36,139 bases of DNA. Source: Cytophagaceae bacterium (GTDB taxonomy: Bacteria > Bacteroidota > Bacteroidia > Flavobacteriales > Flavobacteriaceae). The notes below the pieces were generated by a model, which searched no databases, had not been told where the DNA came from, and worked only from the letters and a program-made list of their open reading frames with translations. Of this stretch, positions 24,778-32,162 are shown in pieces. Each line of letters begins with the position of its first letter. Position 1 is the stretch's first letter. The position numbers and the translations under genes are program-made. The stretch is from positions 1 through 36,139 of the forward strand of contig PAUP01000029.1 of the NCBI GenBank assembly GCA_002712765.1. Direction: 5' to 3'.

Positions 24778-25227
24778 TTACTGCCTCATATCTATCAGGG
24801 TAATTTCTATATAGTTTTTTGTGATCAAGGTGAGATAAGGTTTTGCTTCCAGCACAGGATAGAGTAGCTTTAGATCTTGGTCGATAATATCGATCAAATC
24901 TGTATCTATTTCTTCAGGTTGTGGTAAGACAAATCGCAAGTCTTTTTGATTGCGTTTGGTGATGCGACGTCCAAATAATTGGATCTCATCTGCCGCTGTA
25001 ATCTGATCTCTATGTATTCGTAAAATCAATACTTCTTTTCCCAGAATATAGGTCGAATTATAACTGGTCGCTGTTTTTGTAGATGGAGTCGAAGCCACTT
25101 CCTTGCAAGAGAAACCACGACGTACACCACAATCGATATGTTTAAAACTAAGTTTCATCTGTATCTGTTGAGCTTGGGCACTAGATATCAGGCACCATAA
25201 GAATACGGTGAAGCATAAATATTTCAT
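24778..25227 (-). CDS. small secreted protein of unknown function (cassette gene 3)
   Basis: A 149-aa protein with signal peptide MKYLCFTVFLWCLISSAQAQ. The mature protein has two Cys residues near its start (FKHIDCGVRRGFSCKE), likely a disulfide in the periplasm. A strand-rich middle (STYILGKEVLILRIHRDQIT) and an acidic patch (PEEIDTDLIDIIDQDLK) follow. I recognise no family. It is 12 nt after the stop of the aspartic-protease-like lipoprotein gene and 25 nt before the next cassette gene, so co-transcription is very likely. Nothing in the sequence suggests an enzyme. Confidence 0.7.
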   Translation of the reverse strand: MKYLCFTVFLWCLISSAQAQQIQMKLSFKHIDCGVRRGFSCKEVASTPSTKTATSYNSTYILGKEVLILRIHRDQITAADEIQLFGRRITKRNQKDLRFVLPQPEEIDTDLIDIIDQDLKLLYPVLEAKPYLTLITKNYIEITLIDMRQ

Positions 25228-25239
25228 ATGTATGGAGTA

Positions 25240-26379
25240 TTATTGAGCGGGCCTACTCTTGATATTGTATTTGGACCAATCTGAGGTCCTGTTTAAAGTT
25301 TCAAACCAGTAACAAATATTCTCGGAAGTAATAGGGCTATCGTCAATCTGTACAATGACATCGCCAATTTGAAAGGAGCCGGTATTAGTTTTTCGATAAC
25401 TAATCATCAACTGATTATTACTTGGAACCACCAGATATGGTATTGGTACACGATCATAAGAAGGGGTGAGACTTTGAACTTGATGAGGCCGTGCATAAAG
25501 ACGTTTATTCTTGAAATCGATAATCCAGTCAAACTGATTAATAAATTCAAGACCCATATTATGGTGAGTAATATCATTGGTAAGCATTACACCTAGGCGT
25601 TTAAAGGACAATTCTCCAGAGGTGACATCGTCTAGATCGGTTCGCGCCATTTTTAAAAAGGCTAAAGACTGGTCGCCTAAAAGGTTTAATACGTCTGCCT
25701 CATAATCAATATTCAAGTCTTTAAAAGGTAATTTGTCTTTTACCAAGATTATACCTCCTGTATTTCCTGTATCAAAAAGAAGATTAATGGGCGTTCCCTT
25801 AATGGTTAATCGAACACCTATATGATTACGTTTAAAAAACGCATCTACCTCCTTAAAACCATTCATATCTGGAGTTGCGATTAAACTCATCGTATTATTT
25901 GAGTAATCCAATACAACAGGTAGCGCTGCTTCAGATAAATTCTCGATTCCGTAATAGCCCTGATTTTGAATATGATCTGTATCTCGACATTGAAACTGCT
26001 GTTGTTGCGTCACTACGATCGACTTTCTATTTTTGGATTGTACACTGTTTATGCTTAGGCTATCGAGTTTTAGCAAACCCAATTTTACTTTATTTCCGTT
26101 AGGAAGCACCACAGTACTCATACTCTTATATTTCTCAGAATTTAAAATTTCTTCTCCTCCTATCGCCTTCAAATCTGAAATCACCGAGCGTTGAGCACCA
26201 GTATCAAAAAGGAGCATGACGGGGGATTCATTGATAAATACCGACAGGTATTTGCCTTCTACTAACGGATCAGGTTCACCTGCGACATAGCGATCTTCAA
26301 TACTCATAAAATCTCTATAAGAGCTACATGATATCACAGACAATGCAAGGGGGAGAAGGAAAAGAAATTTAGTTTTCAT
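25240..26379 (-). CDS. lipoprotein with two retropepsin-like DTG motifs and a PDZ-like C-terminus (cassette gene 2)
   Basis: A 379-aa predicted lipoprotein: the signal sequence ends in the lipobox VISC with Cys18. Two aspartic-protease half-sites are seen: LLFDTGAQRSVIS with D59-T60-G61, and LLFDTGNTGGII with D203-T204-G205. Each is followed at a typical distance by the hydrophobic-Gly element of the fold (GYYGIENL at 141-148; MGLEFINQFDWIIDF at about 275-289). This suggests a single-chain, two-lobed active site rather than the usual one-DTG bacterial retropepsin homodimer. Residues about 330-370 (FQIGDVIVQIDDSPIT) resemble a PDZ domain, as in other Bacteroidetes aspartyl proteases. It should sit on a membrane facing the periplasm or outside. 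It starts 12 nt after the 206-aa secreted protein gene, so that protein is one possible substrate; this is inference. Confidence 0.8.
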   Translation of the reverse strand: MKTKFLFLLPLALSVISCSSYRDFMSIEDRYVAGEPDPLVEGKYLSVFINESPVMLLFDTGAQRSVISDLKAIGGEEILNSEKYKSMSTVVLPNGNKVKLGLLKLDSLSINSVQSKNRKSIVVTQQQQFQCRDTDHIQNQGYYGIENLSEAALPVVLDYSNNTMSLIATPDMNGFKEVDAFFKRNHIGVRLTIKGTPINLLFDTGNTGGIILVKDKLPFKDLNIDYEADVLNLLGDQSLAFLKMARTDLDDVTSGELSFKRLGVMLTNDITHHNMGLEFINQFDWIIDFKNKRLYARPHQVQSLTPSYDRVPIPYLVVPSNNQLMISYRKTNTGSFQIGDVIVQIDDSPITSENICYWFETLNRTSDWSKYNIKSRPAQ

Positions 26380-26391
26380 AAGAGTAACGTA

Positions 26392-27012
26392 TTAAAACAT
26401 ATTAACAATTGCAGTAAGTGTTGAAAGTGCCCCAAGTATCTGCTCACCATTATCGTTTATCCAATCGACGACCGATAATAAATGACACCAAAGTTGCCAC
26501 CACTTACATCGCTTACGCATCTGTTTGCCTAAAGCCGATGTATCTAAGGCAGCCGCGTTACCCCCAAAAAGGGCGGCCTGTGCATCGAGCTGAGAGCGCC
26601 CTTTTTGCTGCTCTTCGAGTGTAAAGACATATGCCATTCCTATTGTTTTGCCATCATCTTCTTTTGCAATAGCCGCAGCAGACTTACCTGAACTAAGATA
26701 GGTATAAGCTTTGAATAGCATTCCTTCACCTTCTTTGGGAAGAATTGGGATTGTTGTCTTACCGCCAGAAGATGTGTAGCCTGCAAGCACTTTTGATTTA
26801 AATTGTGCATAGGTATCTCTAGGCTGATAAAAAGGGCGTACAGCCTCGACAAAATCGACCATTCCGTTTATAAATTGTGATTGTAGATACGCTATATCTT
26901 GAGGAGGCAAAGTAGGCGATGTTGTACCTACTGTACTGCTACTTCGCTGCGCATAACTCGTACTTATAAATAAACAGCAAAGTGCGCCTAGTATAAATTG
27001 TTTTGTTTTCAT
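26392..27012 (-). CDS. secreted protein with Cys/Trp-rich amphipathic C-terminus, unknown function (cassette gene 1)
   Basis: A 206-aa protein with signal peptide MKTKQFILGALCCLFISTSY (cleavage near AQ). After a Ser/Thr/Pro-rich linker comes a soluble domain (about 38-150). The C-terminal 45 residues differ sharply: a basic cluster (KQMRKRCK), a Trp-rich loop between two cysteines (CKWWQLWC, C169 and C176) and a hydrophobic helix-like end (QILGALSTLTAIVNMF). Such a tail could insert into or disturb membranes. A Gly-Gly pair precedes it at 150-151. I recognise no family. It is the first gene of the four-gene cassette, 12 nt before the protease-like lipoprotein gene, and behind a gene-free region of about 500 bp. 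Confidence 0.7.
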   Translation of the reverse strand: MKTKQFILGALCCLFISTSYAQRSSSTVGTTSPTLPPQDIAYLQSQFINGMVDFVEAVRPFYQPRDTYAQFKSKVLAGYTSSGGKTTIPILPKEGEGMLFKAYTYLSSGKSAAAIAKEDDGKTIGMAYVFTLEEQQKGRSQLDAQAALFGGNAAALDTSALGKQMRKRCKWWQLWCHLLSVVDWINDNGEQILGALSTLTAIVNMF

Positions 27013-27518
27013 TTTATTTTTGATTTAGTTATCATTGACCTACTCTATCGCTTTTCGGTATCCGCGGTAGTATGATATGACTACGACACTAGAGTCTACT
27101 TATGACCGAATATCACTAAGTTCTATTGTATTTGCTGCTAGCTGATAATGTACCTTTGCTAGGATGTCTCATCAAACAAACTTTTTAAAACCACTACATA
27201 TGACATTCAAAATCACGAGATGCCGGCTTAAGACTTATCCAAAATTGACGTAAAAAAACGGTGCCAGCAAGTCGTGTAGATGAACATTTATCAATATTCA
27301 AATCTGTTTTATGAATTTTCCTTAAGCCCTGTTTTACAGTGCTTTATAATGTGTTTATTAGCTATATCAGTATCACAATTTTAGTGGGATATAAGACGTT
27401 AATAACTTGGGATAAGTCCCTTGTACCAATGCCTTCGAAATGGAGGTTGTTTTTTATTTTAGTGCTGCTTAGTAAAAGAAGAAAATTCGCTCTATTTGAG
27501 CCATAGTAAAAACTACAT
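27013..27518. other. 506-bp gene-free region before thyA
   Basis: No convincing ORF is seen on either strand. It must contain the start of the minus-strand secreted cassette and of thyA. A plus-strand promoter match lies at 27126-27158. At 27054-27110 a TTCGGT...ACCGAA pair encloses small inverted repeats (CCGCGG; GTAGT...ACTAC), which could fold as a multi-arm structure. GACTTATCC (27232-27240) and GGATAAGTC (27410-27418) form a distant inverted repeat. No IS ends or RNA family recognised. Confidence 0.5.
27126..27158 (+). promoter_or_regulatory. promoter candidate upstream of thyA
   Basis: TTG (27126-27128) and TACCTTTG (27151-27158), spacer 22 bp; an overlapping TTTG at 27131 would give 16 bp. 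It would produce a thyA leader of about 350 nt or a separate small RNA. Confidence 0.45.
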
Positions 27519-28343
27519 ATGAAACAATATCACGACTTGATAAAACATGTCCTTGAGCATGGACATACCAAAGAAGATAGAACAGGAACTGGTACCAAAA
27601 GTGTGTTTGGGTATCAAATGCGCTTTGATTTGTCTGAGGGGTTTCCTATGGTAACGACCAAAAAATTACACCTCAAATCAATCGTATACGAGCTGCTTTG
27701 GTTTTTAAAAGGAGATACCAATGTCAAGTATTTACAAGAAAACGGAGTTCGAATTTGGAATGAGTGGGCAAATCAAGACGGTGATCTAGGACCTGTCTAT
27801 GGGTATCAATGGCGCAATTGGAACGGAGATGAGATAGATCAAATTAAAGATATTGTAACAACTTTAAAACACAATCCAGATAGTAGAAGGATGCTGGTGT
27901 CTGCTTGGAATCCGTCTGTAATGCCTGATACTTCGCAATCTTTTGATGACAATGTTGCCAATGGCAAGGCCGCCCTACCTCCATGTCACGCCTTTTTTCA
28001 ATTTTATGTTGCCAATGGTAAATTGAGTTGTCAACTCTATCAAAGAAGCGCCGATATTTTTCTAGGCGTACCCTTTAATATTGCGAGTTACGCCCTACTC
28101 ACCATGATGATGGCTCAGGTGTGCGGATACGAAGCCGGAGAGTTTATCCACACCTTTGGCGATGCCCATATTTACAGTAATCATATGGATCAGGTCAATT
28201 TACAATTGTCTCGAGAATTTCGTACTTTACCTACTTTAAAAATAAATCCTGAGGTAAAAGACATCTTTGGCTTTACTTTTGATGACTTTACCTTAGAAAA
28301 TTATGACCCACATCCGCATATTAAGGGTGCCGTGGCCGTTTAA
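27519..28343 (+). CDS. thyA: thymidylate synthase
   Basis: A 274-aa cytoplasmic enzyme methylating dUMP to dTMP with methylenetetrahydrofolate. R21 lies in the phosphate-binding [12 protein letters not shown]. The catalytic Cys156 is in [13 protein letters not shown], followed by [20 protein letters not shown] (175-194) and GDAHIYSNH at 215-223, with the usual C-terminus ending in AVAV. It is about ten residues longer than the E. coli enzyme through an insert before the catalytic loop ([15 protein letters not shown], about 137-151). Dihydrofolate reductase, a frequent neighbour, does not follow; a small TonB-C-domain gene does, after 33 nt. Confidence 0.97.
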   Translation: MKQYHDLIKHVLEHGHTKEDRTGTGTKSVFGYQMRFDLSEGFPMVTTKKLHLKSIVYELLWFLKGDTNVKYLQENGVRIWNEWANQDGDLGPVYGYQWRNWNGDEIDQIKDIVTTLKHNPDSRRMLVSAWNPSVMPDTSQSFDDNVANGKAALPPCHAFFQFYVANGKLSCQLYQRSADIFLGVPFNIASYALLTMMMAQVCGYEAGEFIHTFGDAHIYSNHMDQVNLQLSREFRTLPTLKINPEVKDIFGFTFDDFTLENYDPHPHIKGAVAV

Positions 28344-28376
28344 AAGAGAAATCACTTAACCTACAAATTAGAAAAC

Positions 28377-28802
28377 ATGAAAAAAACACTAATGATTGCC
28401 CTATTCTTAGTGAGTGCTGTGGCCTTTGGTCAAAAGAGAAGCACTTTAAAAGACAACGGTATATCTATGAAGGGGAATACCCTTACCATGAATGAAGTGC
28501 CACCTACTTGGCCTGGATGTGAAGGTTCTATTACTTCAAAACGCAATTGCTTCAATAAAAATTTGGCCAATCACGTGGTCAAAGGTTTTAAATTTCCAAA
28601 AGGCCATAAAATGGGCACCAAGGTTACCATTACCTTTGTTATAGATAAAAATGGAGACGCTGTAGTCAAAAAAGTAGATGGCGGCCCTAAACCATTACAA
28701 GACGAAGTACGTCGTAAAATCCTGTCTTTGCCCAAAATGAAGCCTGGTCACATGGGTGGAAAACCAAAAGAAATTCAATACACGATGCCATTTACATTTT
28801 AA
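28377..28802 (+). CDS. secreted small TonB C-terminal-domain-like protein
   Basis: A 141-aa protein with signal peptide MKKTLMIALFLVSAVAFGQ. The mature part has the pattern of Bacteroidetes TonB-C-type domains: VPPTWPGCEG, a second Cys in KRNCFNKNLANHV, then TKVTITFVIDKNGDAVVKKV and LPKMKPGHMGGKPKEIQYTM. Unlike true TonB it lacks a membrane anchor and Pro-rich spacer, so it cannot itself transmit energy from ExbBD. It may be a soluble periplasmic relative. The two Cys residues probably form a disulfide. It follows thyA by 33 nt and ends at a strong terminator. Confidence 0.8.
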   Translation: MKKTLMIALFLVSAVAFGQKRSTLKDNGISMKGNTLTMNEVPPTWPGCEGSITSKRNCFNKNLANHVVKGFKFPKGHKMGTKVTITFVIDKNGDAVVKKVDGGPKPLQDEVRRKILSLPKMKPGHMGGKPKEIQYTMPFTF

Positions 28803-28817
28803 TCGTATCGCCCTTAG

Positions 28818-28848
28818 AAAAGCAACTTTTAGAGTTGCTTTTTTTTTT
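28818..28848 (+). terminator. terminator after the TonB-C-like gene
   Basis: AAAAGCAACT (28818-28827) and AGTTGCTTTT (28833-28842) form a perfect 10-bp stem with a 5-nt loop and a T run to 28848. Confidence 0.92.
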
Positions 28849-28978
28849 GCCACAGTTTGTCATTAAAGCTATTAGAATTGCTTCCCGTTTCTATACTAGC
28901 ATCACAATACGCCTCATAAAGAGCGGGCTGCTGTTTTGCTCCATCGGCATAAAAAAGTGTTTGATCGGTTTTTTTCAT
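28829..28978 (-). CDS. possible small protein (49 aa), unknown
   Basis: A minus-strand ORF beginning MKKTDQTLFYADGAKQQPAL and ending in a Lys-rich tail (LWQKKKQL). Its amino-acid make-up looks protein-like, and it fills most of the gap between the TonB-C-like gene and egtB. No signal peptide or known domain is seen. Its stop codon lies in the loop of the terminator at 28818-28848, so it converges with the preceding gene. No -7 box was found upstream on its strand. It may be a real small gene, a remnant or chance. Confidence 0.4.
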   Translation of the reverse strand: MKKTDQTLFYADGAKQQPALYEAYCDASIETGSNSNSFNDKLWQKKKQL

Positions 28979-28994
28979 TGATTAAATAGGTTTG
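28960..28994 (+). promoter_or_regulatory. egtB promoter candidate
   Basis: TTTG (28960-28963) and TAGGTTTG (28987-28994), spacer 23 bp, at the long end of the allowed range. The 16-bp palindrome starts at the very next base, so it would cover the transcription start. Confidence 0.5.
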
Positions 28995-29010
28995 CGCTTT
29001 CGCGAAAGCG
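28995..29010. repeat. iterated palindrome, copy 6, 16 bp (egtB promoter region)
   Basis: CGCTTTCGCGAAAGCG, perfect, in non-coding DNA directly abutting a -7 box. Confidence 0.85.
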
Positions 29011-29052
29011 GAAAATTGCCGAACTTTAAGAGTCTAAATCAAAGCCAAATTA

Positions 29053-30210
29053 ATGATTGCCACACAGTCCCTCATTCAATTTTTCTTAGAAACAAGAGCA
29101 GACTCTGAGCGAATCTGTCAAAGCTTACAAACAGAAGACTATGTCGTACAACCCATAGTGGATGTATCACCGCCTAAATGGCATTTGGGGCATACCACCT
29201 GGTTTTTTGAAGCCTTTATTTTACAACCGCATTTGAAAGGCTATAAAGTGTTTAGCGAACATTTTTCATTTGTGTTTAACAGTTATTATGAGAGCGTAGG
29301 CAAACGGGTAGTACGCACTGATAGAGGGAATTTATCAAGGCCTACGGTAGATCAGGTATACGCATACAGAACCTATGTTACCGATGCCATGAAAGAGTTG
29401 CTGGAAGTCAATACCACCCCAGAAATCGAATCTTTAGTAACCATAGGTATACATCACGAAAAGCAACATCAAGAACTTCTACATACCGATATTAAATACA
29501 TCTTTGGCAATAATCCACTACTACCTAAATACGAGGCCTCCTACAACAACCTTAGACCTGTCCCTACACAACATTGGATCCACATAGATGAGGGTGTCTA
29601 TACGATTGGGCATCAGGGAGATGGTTTTTGTTATGACAACGAATTGGGACAACACAAGGTATATCTACACGAATTTGAAATTTCCAATAAACTCATTTCT
29701 AATGGTCAATGGCTTGATTTTATCAATGATGGAGGCTATGAGCAAGTACTTCTATGGCATGCCGAAGGGTGGGATTGGAAAAACACCAATGCCATTAAAG
29801 CACCTCTGTATTGGCATCAAGTAGACCATAAATGGCTGTCCTACAGCTCCAAAGGCCTGCAAGAATTAGATTTGGAGGCTCCTGTATGCCACATCTCCTA
29901 TTTTGAAGCATTTGCCTTTGCCCAATGGCAATCTATGCGATTACCCACTGAATTTGAATGGGAAGTCGCCAATGAACACTTTGCTTGGGGAGATCGCTGG
30001 GAATGGACAGAAAGTGCCTACTTACCCTACCCCAATTACAAAAAAGCAGCAGGTGCTCTAGGCGAGTATAATGGCAAGTTTATGGTAAATCAAAAGGTAT
30101 TGCGAGGAGGATCTATCGCTACCCCAACAAAACACAGCAGAGCGACCTATCGCAACTTCTTTCAGACGCATCTTAGATGGCAGTTCACAGGACTGCGACT
30201 TGTCAAATAA
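29053..30210 (+). CDS. egtB: EgtB-like iron-dependent sulfoxide synthase (ergothioneine-type biosynthesis)
   Basis: A 385-aa enzyme with an N-terminal DinB-like helical domain (about 1-155) and a C-terminal FGE-sulfatase-like domain (about 170-385). The likely iron ligands are H47 in KWHLGHTTWFFE and H135/H139 in HHEKQHQELLH. The C-terminal family blocks RLPTEFEWEVA, WEWTESAYLPYP and VLRGGSIATP followed by RATYRNFF are present. EgtB joins trimethyl-histidine (hercynine) to cysteine or gamma-glutamylcysteine as a sulfoxide; which thiol this one uses cannot be told. The FGE part is compact, with a short loop before WGDRWEWT. egtD follows with no spacing (stop at 30210, ATG at 30211), so they are translated together. 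Confidence 0.9.
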   Translation: MIATQSLIQFFLETRADSERICQSLQTEDYVVQPIVDVSPPKWHLGHTTWFFEAFILQPHLKGYKVFSEHFSFVFNSYYESVGKRVVRTDRGNLSRPTVDQVYAYRTYVTDAMKELLEVNTTPEIESLVTIGIHHEKQHQELLHTDIKYIFGNNPLLPKYEASYNNLRPVPTQHWIHIDEGVYTIGHQGDGFCYDNELGQHKVYLHEFEISNKLISNGQWLDFINDGGYEQVLLWHAEGWDWKNTNAIKAPLYWHQVDHKWLSYSSKGLQELDLEAPVCHISYFEAFAFAQWQSMRLPTEFEWEVANEHFAWGDRWEWTESAYLPYPNYKKAAGALGEYNGKFMVNQKVLRGGSIATPTKHSRATYRNFFQTHLRWQFTGLRLVK

Positions 30211-31221
30211 ATGAAAGGAGACCAATATATCAACGACAGTAAGACTATGAATACTTCAACCAAAACTTCCTATGCCACCAGCTTTGAAAAAGAGGTAGCC
30301 GAGGGCCTTAGTGCCTATCCCAAATACCTCTCTTCTAAGTATTTTTATGATGCCAAGGGCGACAAACTTTTTCAGGATATCATGGCTATGCCCAGCTATT
30401 ACCTGACCAATTGTGAATACGAGATTTTTGAAACACATAAAGCCGATATCGCCAAAAGCTTTGCTGATACTGGCGGTTTTGATCTCATAGAACTCGGAGC
30501 CGGTGATGGTAAAAAAACCAAAGTCCTTTTAAAGGAATTGGTAGCCCAAAATAGAGCATTTACCTACCTCCCTATAGACATCAGTCAAAATGTACTAGAC
30601 GGTCTTCAGACAAGTATCCAAAATGAAATTCCAGAGGTAGTGACAAAGCCCCAACAAGGCATGTACTTTGAGGTATTAGAGGCATTGACAAAGTATAATA
30701 GTCGCAAGAAAGTCATTATGGTATTGGGCTCCAATATTGGCAATTTGTTGCACCCCAAAGCCATAGATTTTTTAAAGAAAATTGAGCAGGCAATGGGACC
30801 ACAAGACATCTTGTTTATGGGATTTGATCAAAAAAAGGATCCAAAAGTTATCCTCGACGCCTACAATGATCCTGAGGGAATCACAGCCGCATTTAACAAA
30901 AATATCTTACACCGTATAAACACAGAACTAGACGCCAATTTTGAGGTAGATGCTTTTACACATTGGGAAGTCTACGATCCCGAAAGCGGCACTGCCAAAA
31001 GTTATTTAATAAGCAATAAAGAACAAACCGTCGATATTGATAAAATAGATCTAACCATACATTTGACAGCCTGGGAATCTATACACACAGAAATAAGTCA
31101 GAAATATGACGATGCCATAGTCGCGTGGCTTGCCAAAGAAGCAGGTTTGCAAATTTCAGATCAATATACCGATGCCAAAAATTACTATAAAAACTACATT
31201 TTTACCAAACAACCCTCTTAA
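30211..31221 (+). CDS. egtD: EgtD-like L-histidine N-alpha-methyltransferase
   Basis: A SAM-dependent methyltransferase of the EgtD family (336 aa from ATG 30211; an in-frame ATG at 30247 would give 324 aa and is equally plausible). Family landmarks are PKYLSSKYFYDAKGDKLFQD and PSYYLTNCEYEIF, the SAM site IELGAGDGKKT (about 93-103), LGSNIGNL, and the C-terminal block HLTAWESIHTEISQKY. It trimethylates histidine to hercynine, the substrate of EgtB. It is directly downstream of egtB and 11 nt before the DUF427 gene. Its SAM would come from MetK. Confidence 0.92.
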   Translation: MKGDQYINDSKTMNTSTKTSYATSFEKEVAEGLSAYPKYLSSKYFYDAKGDKLFQDIMAMPSYYLTNCEYEIFETHKADIAKSFADTGGFDLIELGAGDGKKTKVLLKELVAQNRAFTYLPIDISQNVLDGLQTSIQNEIPEVVTKPQQGMYFEVLEALTKYNSRKKVIMVLGSNIGNLLHPKAIDFLKKIEQAMGPQDILFMGFDQKKDPKVILDAYNDPEGITAAFNKNILHRINTELDANFEVDAFTHWEVYDPESGTAKSYLISNKEQTVDIDKIDLTIHLTAWESIHTEISQKYDDAIVAWLAKEAGLQISDQYTDAKNYYKNYIFTKQPS

Positions 31222-31232
31222 AGTCAAATCCT

Positions 31233-31514
31233 ATGAAAGCTATTTGGAACAATCAAGTCATTGCAGAAAGTGATAATACTGTGGTCATTGAAGGCAACCA
31301 CTACTTCCCGCACGACAGCATAAAATCAGAATATTATAACTCCTCAGAAACGACCTCTGTTTGCCCTTGGAAAGGCACTGCAAAATACTACACCATTGCT
31401 GTAGACGGCAAAGAAAACACAGATGCTGCCTGGTATTATCCCGAGGTAAGCGAGCTTGCCAAAGGCATCAAAAATCACGTAGCATTTTGGAAAGGCGTGA
31501 CCGTCACTCAATAG
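31233..31514 (+). CDS. DUF427 domain protein
   Basis: A small 93-aa protein that is a complete DUF427 domain: MKAIWNNQVIAESDNTVVIE, YFPHDSIKSEYY, the conserved TSVCPWKGTAKYY with Cys44, and AAWYYPEVSELAKGIKNHVA. The biochemical role of DUF427 is unknown. It stands 11 nt after egtD and is probably co-transcribed, so a link to ergothioneine or other thiol chemistry through the conserved CPWKG motif is a reasonable guess, not more. Confidence 0.88.
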   Translation: MKAIWNNQVIAESDNTVVIEGNHYFPHDSIKSEYYNSSETTSVCPWKGTAKYYTIAVDGKENTDAAWYYPEVSELAKGIKNHVAFWKGVTVTQ

Positions 31515-31532
31515 ACTAGATAAAAGGTCTAC

Positions 31533-32135
31533 TTATCTATTGACAATAACCTGATCCAAATCCATTCTCGTTTTTGGAGTAATACTGGGTTGATTCTGAT
31601 CATCTTTGGCTCTATAACCAATGGCAACAGCCACTATGGTTGTGTGGTCCTGCTGCCCCAATATGCGATCGTAGGCCTCTGGCTCTAGACCCTCCATAGG
31701 TGTGGCATCAATTTTCATCACTGCACAGGCACTCAAAAATACACCCAAGGCAATATAGACTTGTTTGTCGAACCAATTTTTTATTTCTTCTTCTGGCATA
31801 GATTTGACTTTTTCTTTATAATACTCATAGGCTTTCTCAGGCAATTCGCGTTTGAGTTGTGCCTCGAAAACCTCTAACGAATCTACACGACTAAAAACGA
31901 CTAAGGTGTCGCAATCTAGTACTTTTTGCGTATTGATCTTAGAGTGCTGTGACAGTGATTTTTTTAGCCCCTGGTCACTAACAAAACTAAATCGCCACGG
32001 TTGACTATTGATAGAAGAGGGAGTTAATCGCAATATCTCTTTAAGAGCCTGAATACGGTCTTGATTAATTGCTAATTCAGGGTTGTACTTTTTGGTCGTA
32101 TACCGCTGTTGCATACTGTGTAGAAAATTCATCAT
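31533..32135 (-). CDS. nitroreductase family protein (NfsB-like)
   Basis: A 200-aa FMN-dependent NAD(P)H oxidoreductase. The N-terminal block MQQRYTTKKYNPELAINQDR and TPSSINSQPWRFSFV (FMN binding) match, followed by LGVFLSACAVMKIDATPMEG and a C-terminal VAIGYR. A helical insert, KEKVKSMPEEEIKNWFDKQV, lies in the middle as in NfsB-type enzymes. The natural substrate is unknown; quinones, nitroaromatics or flavins are usual. The second Met is an equally good start. It converges with the DUF427 gene (a weak 7-bp hairpin at 31517-31539 overlaps its end) and follows the MFS gene by 27 nt on the same strand, so it may be second in that operon. Confidence 0.9.
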   Translation of the reverse strand: MMNFLHSMQQRYTTKKYNPELAINQDRIQALKEILRLTPSSINSQPWRFSFVSDQGLKKSLSQHSKINTQKVLDCDTLVVFSRVDSLEVFEAQLKRELPEKAYEYYKEKVKSMPEEEIKNWFDKQVYIALGVFLSACAVMKIDATPMEGLEPEAYDRILGQQDHTTIVAVAIGYRAKDDQNQPSITPKTRMDLDQVIVNR

Positions 32136-32162
32136 TGGCTTTTATTACAAATATAATTGCCA

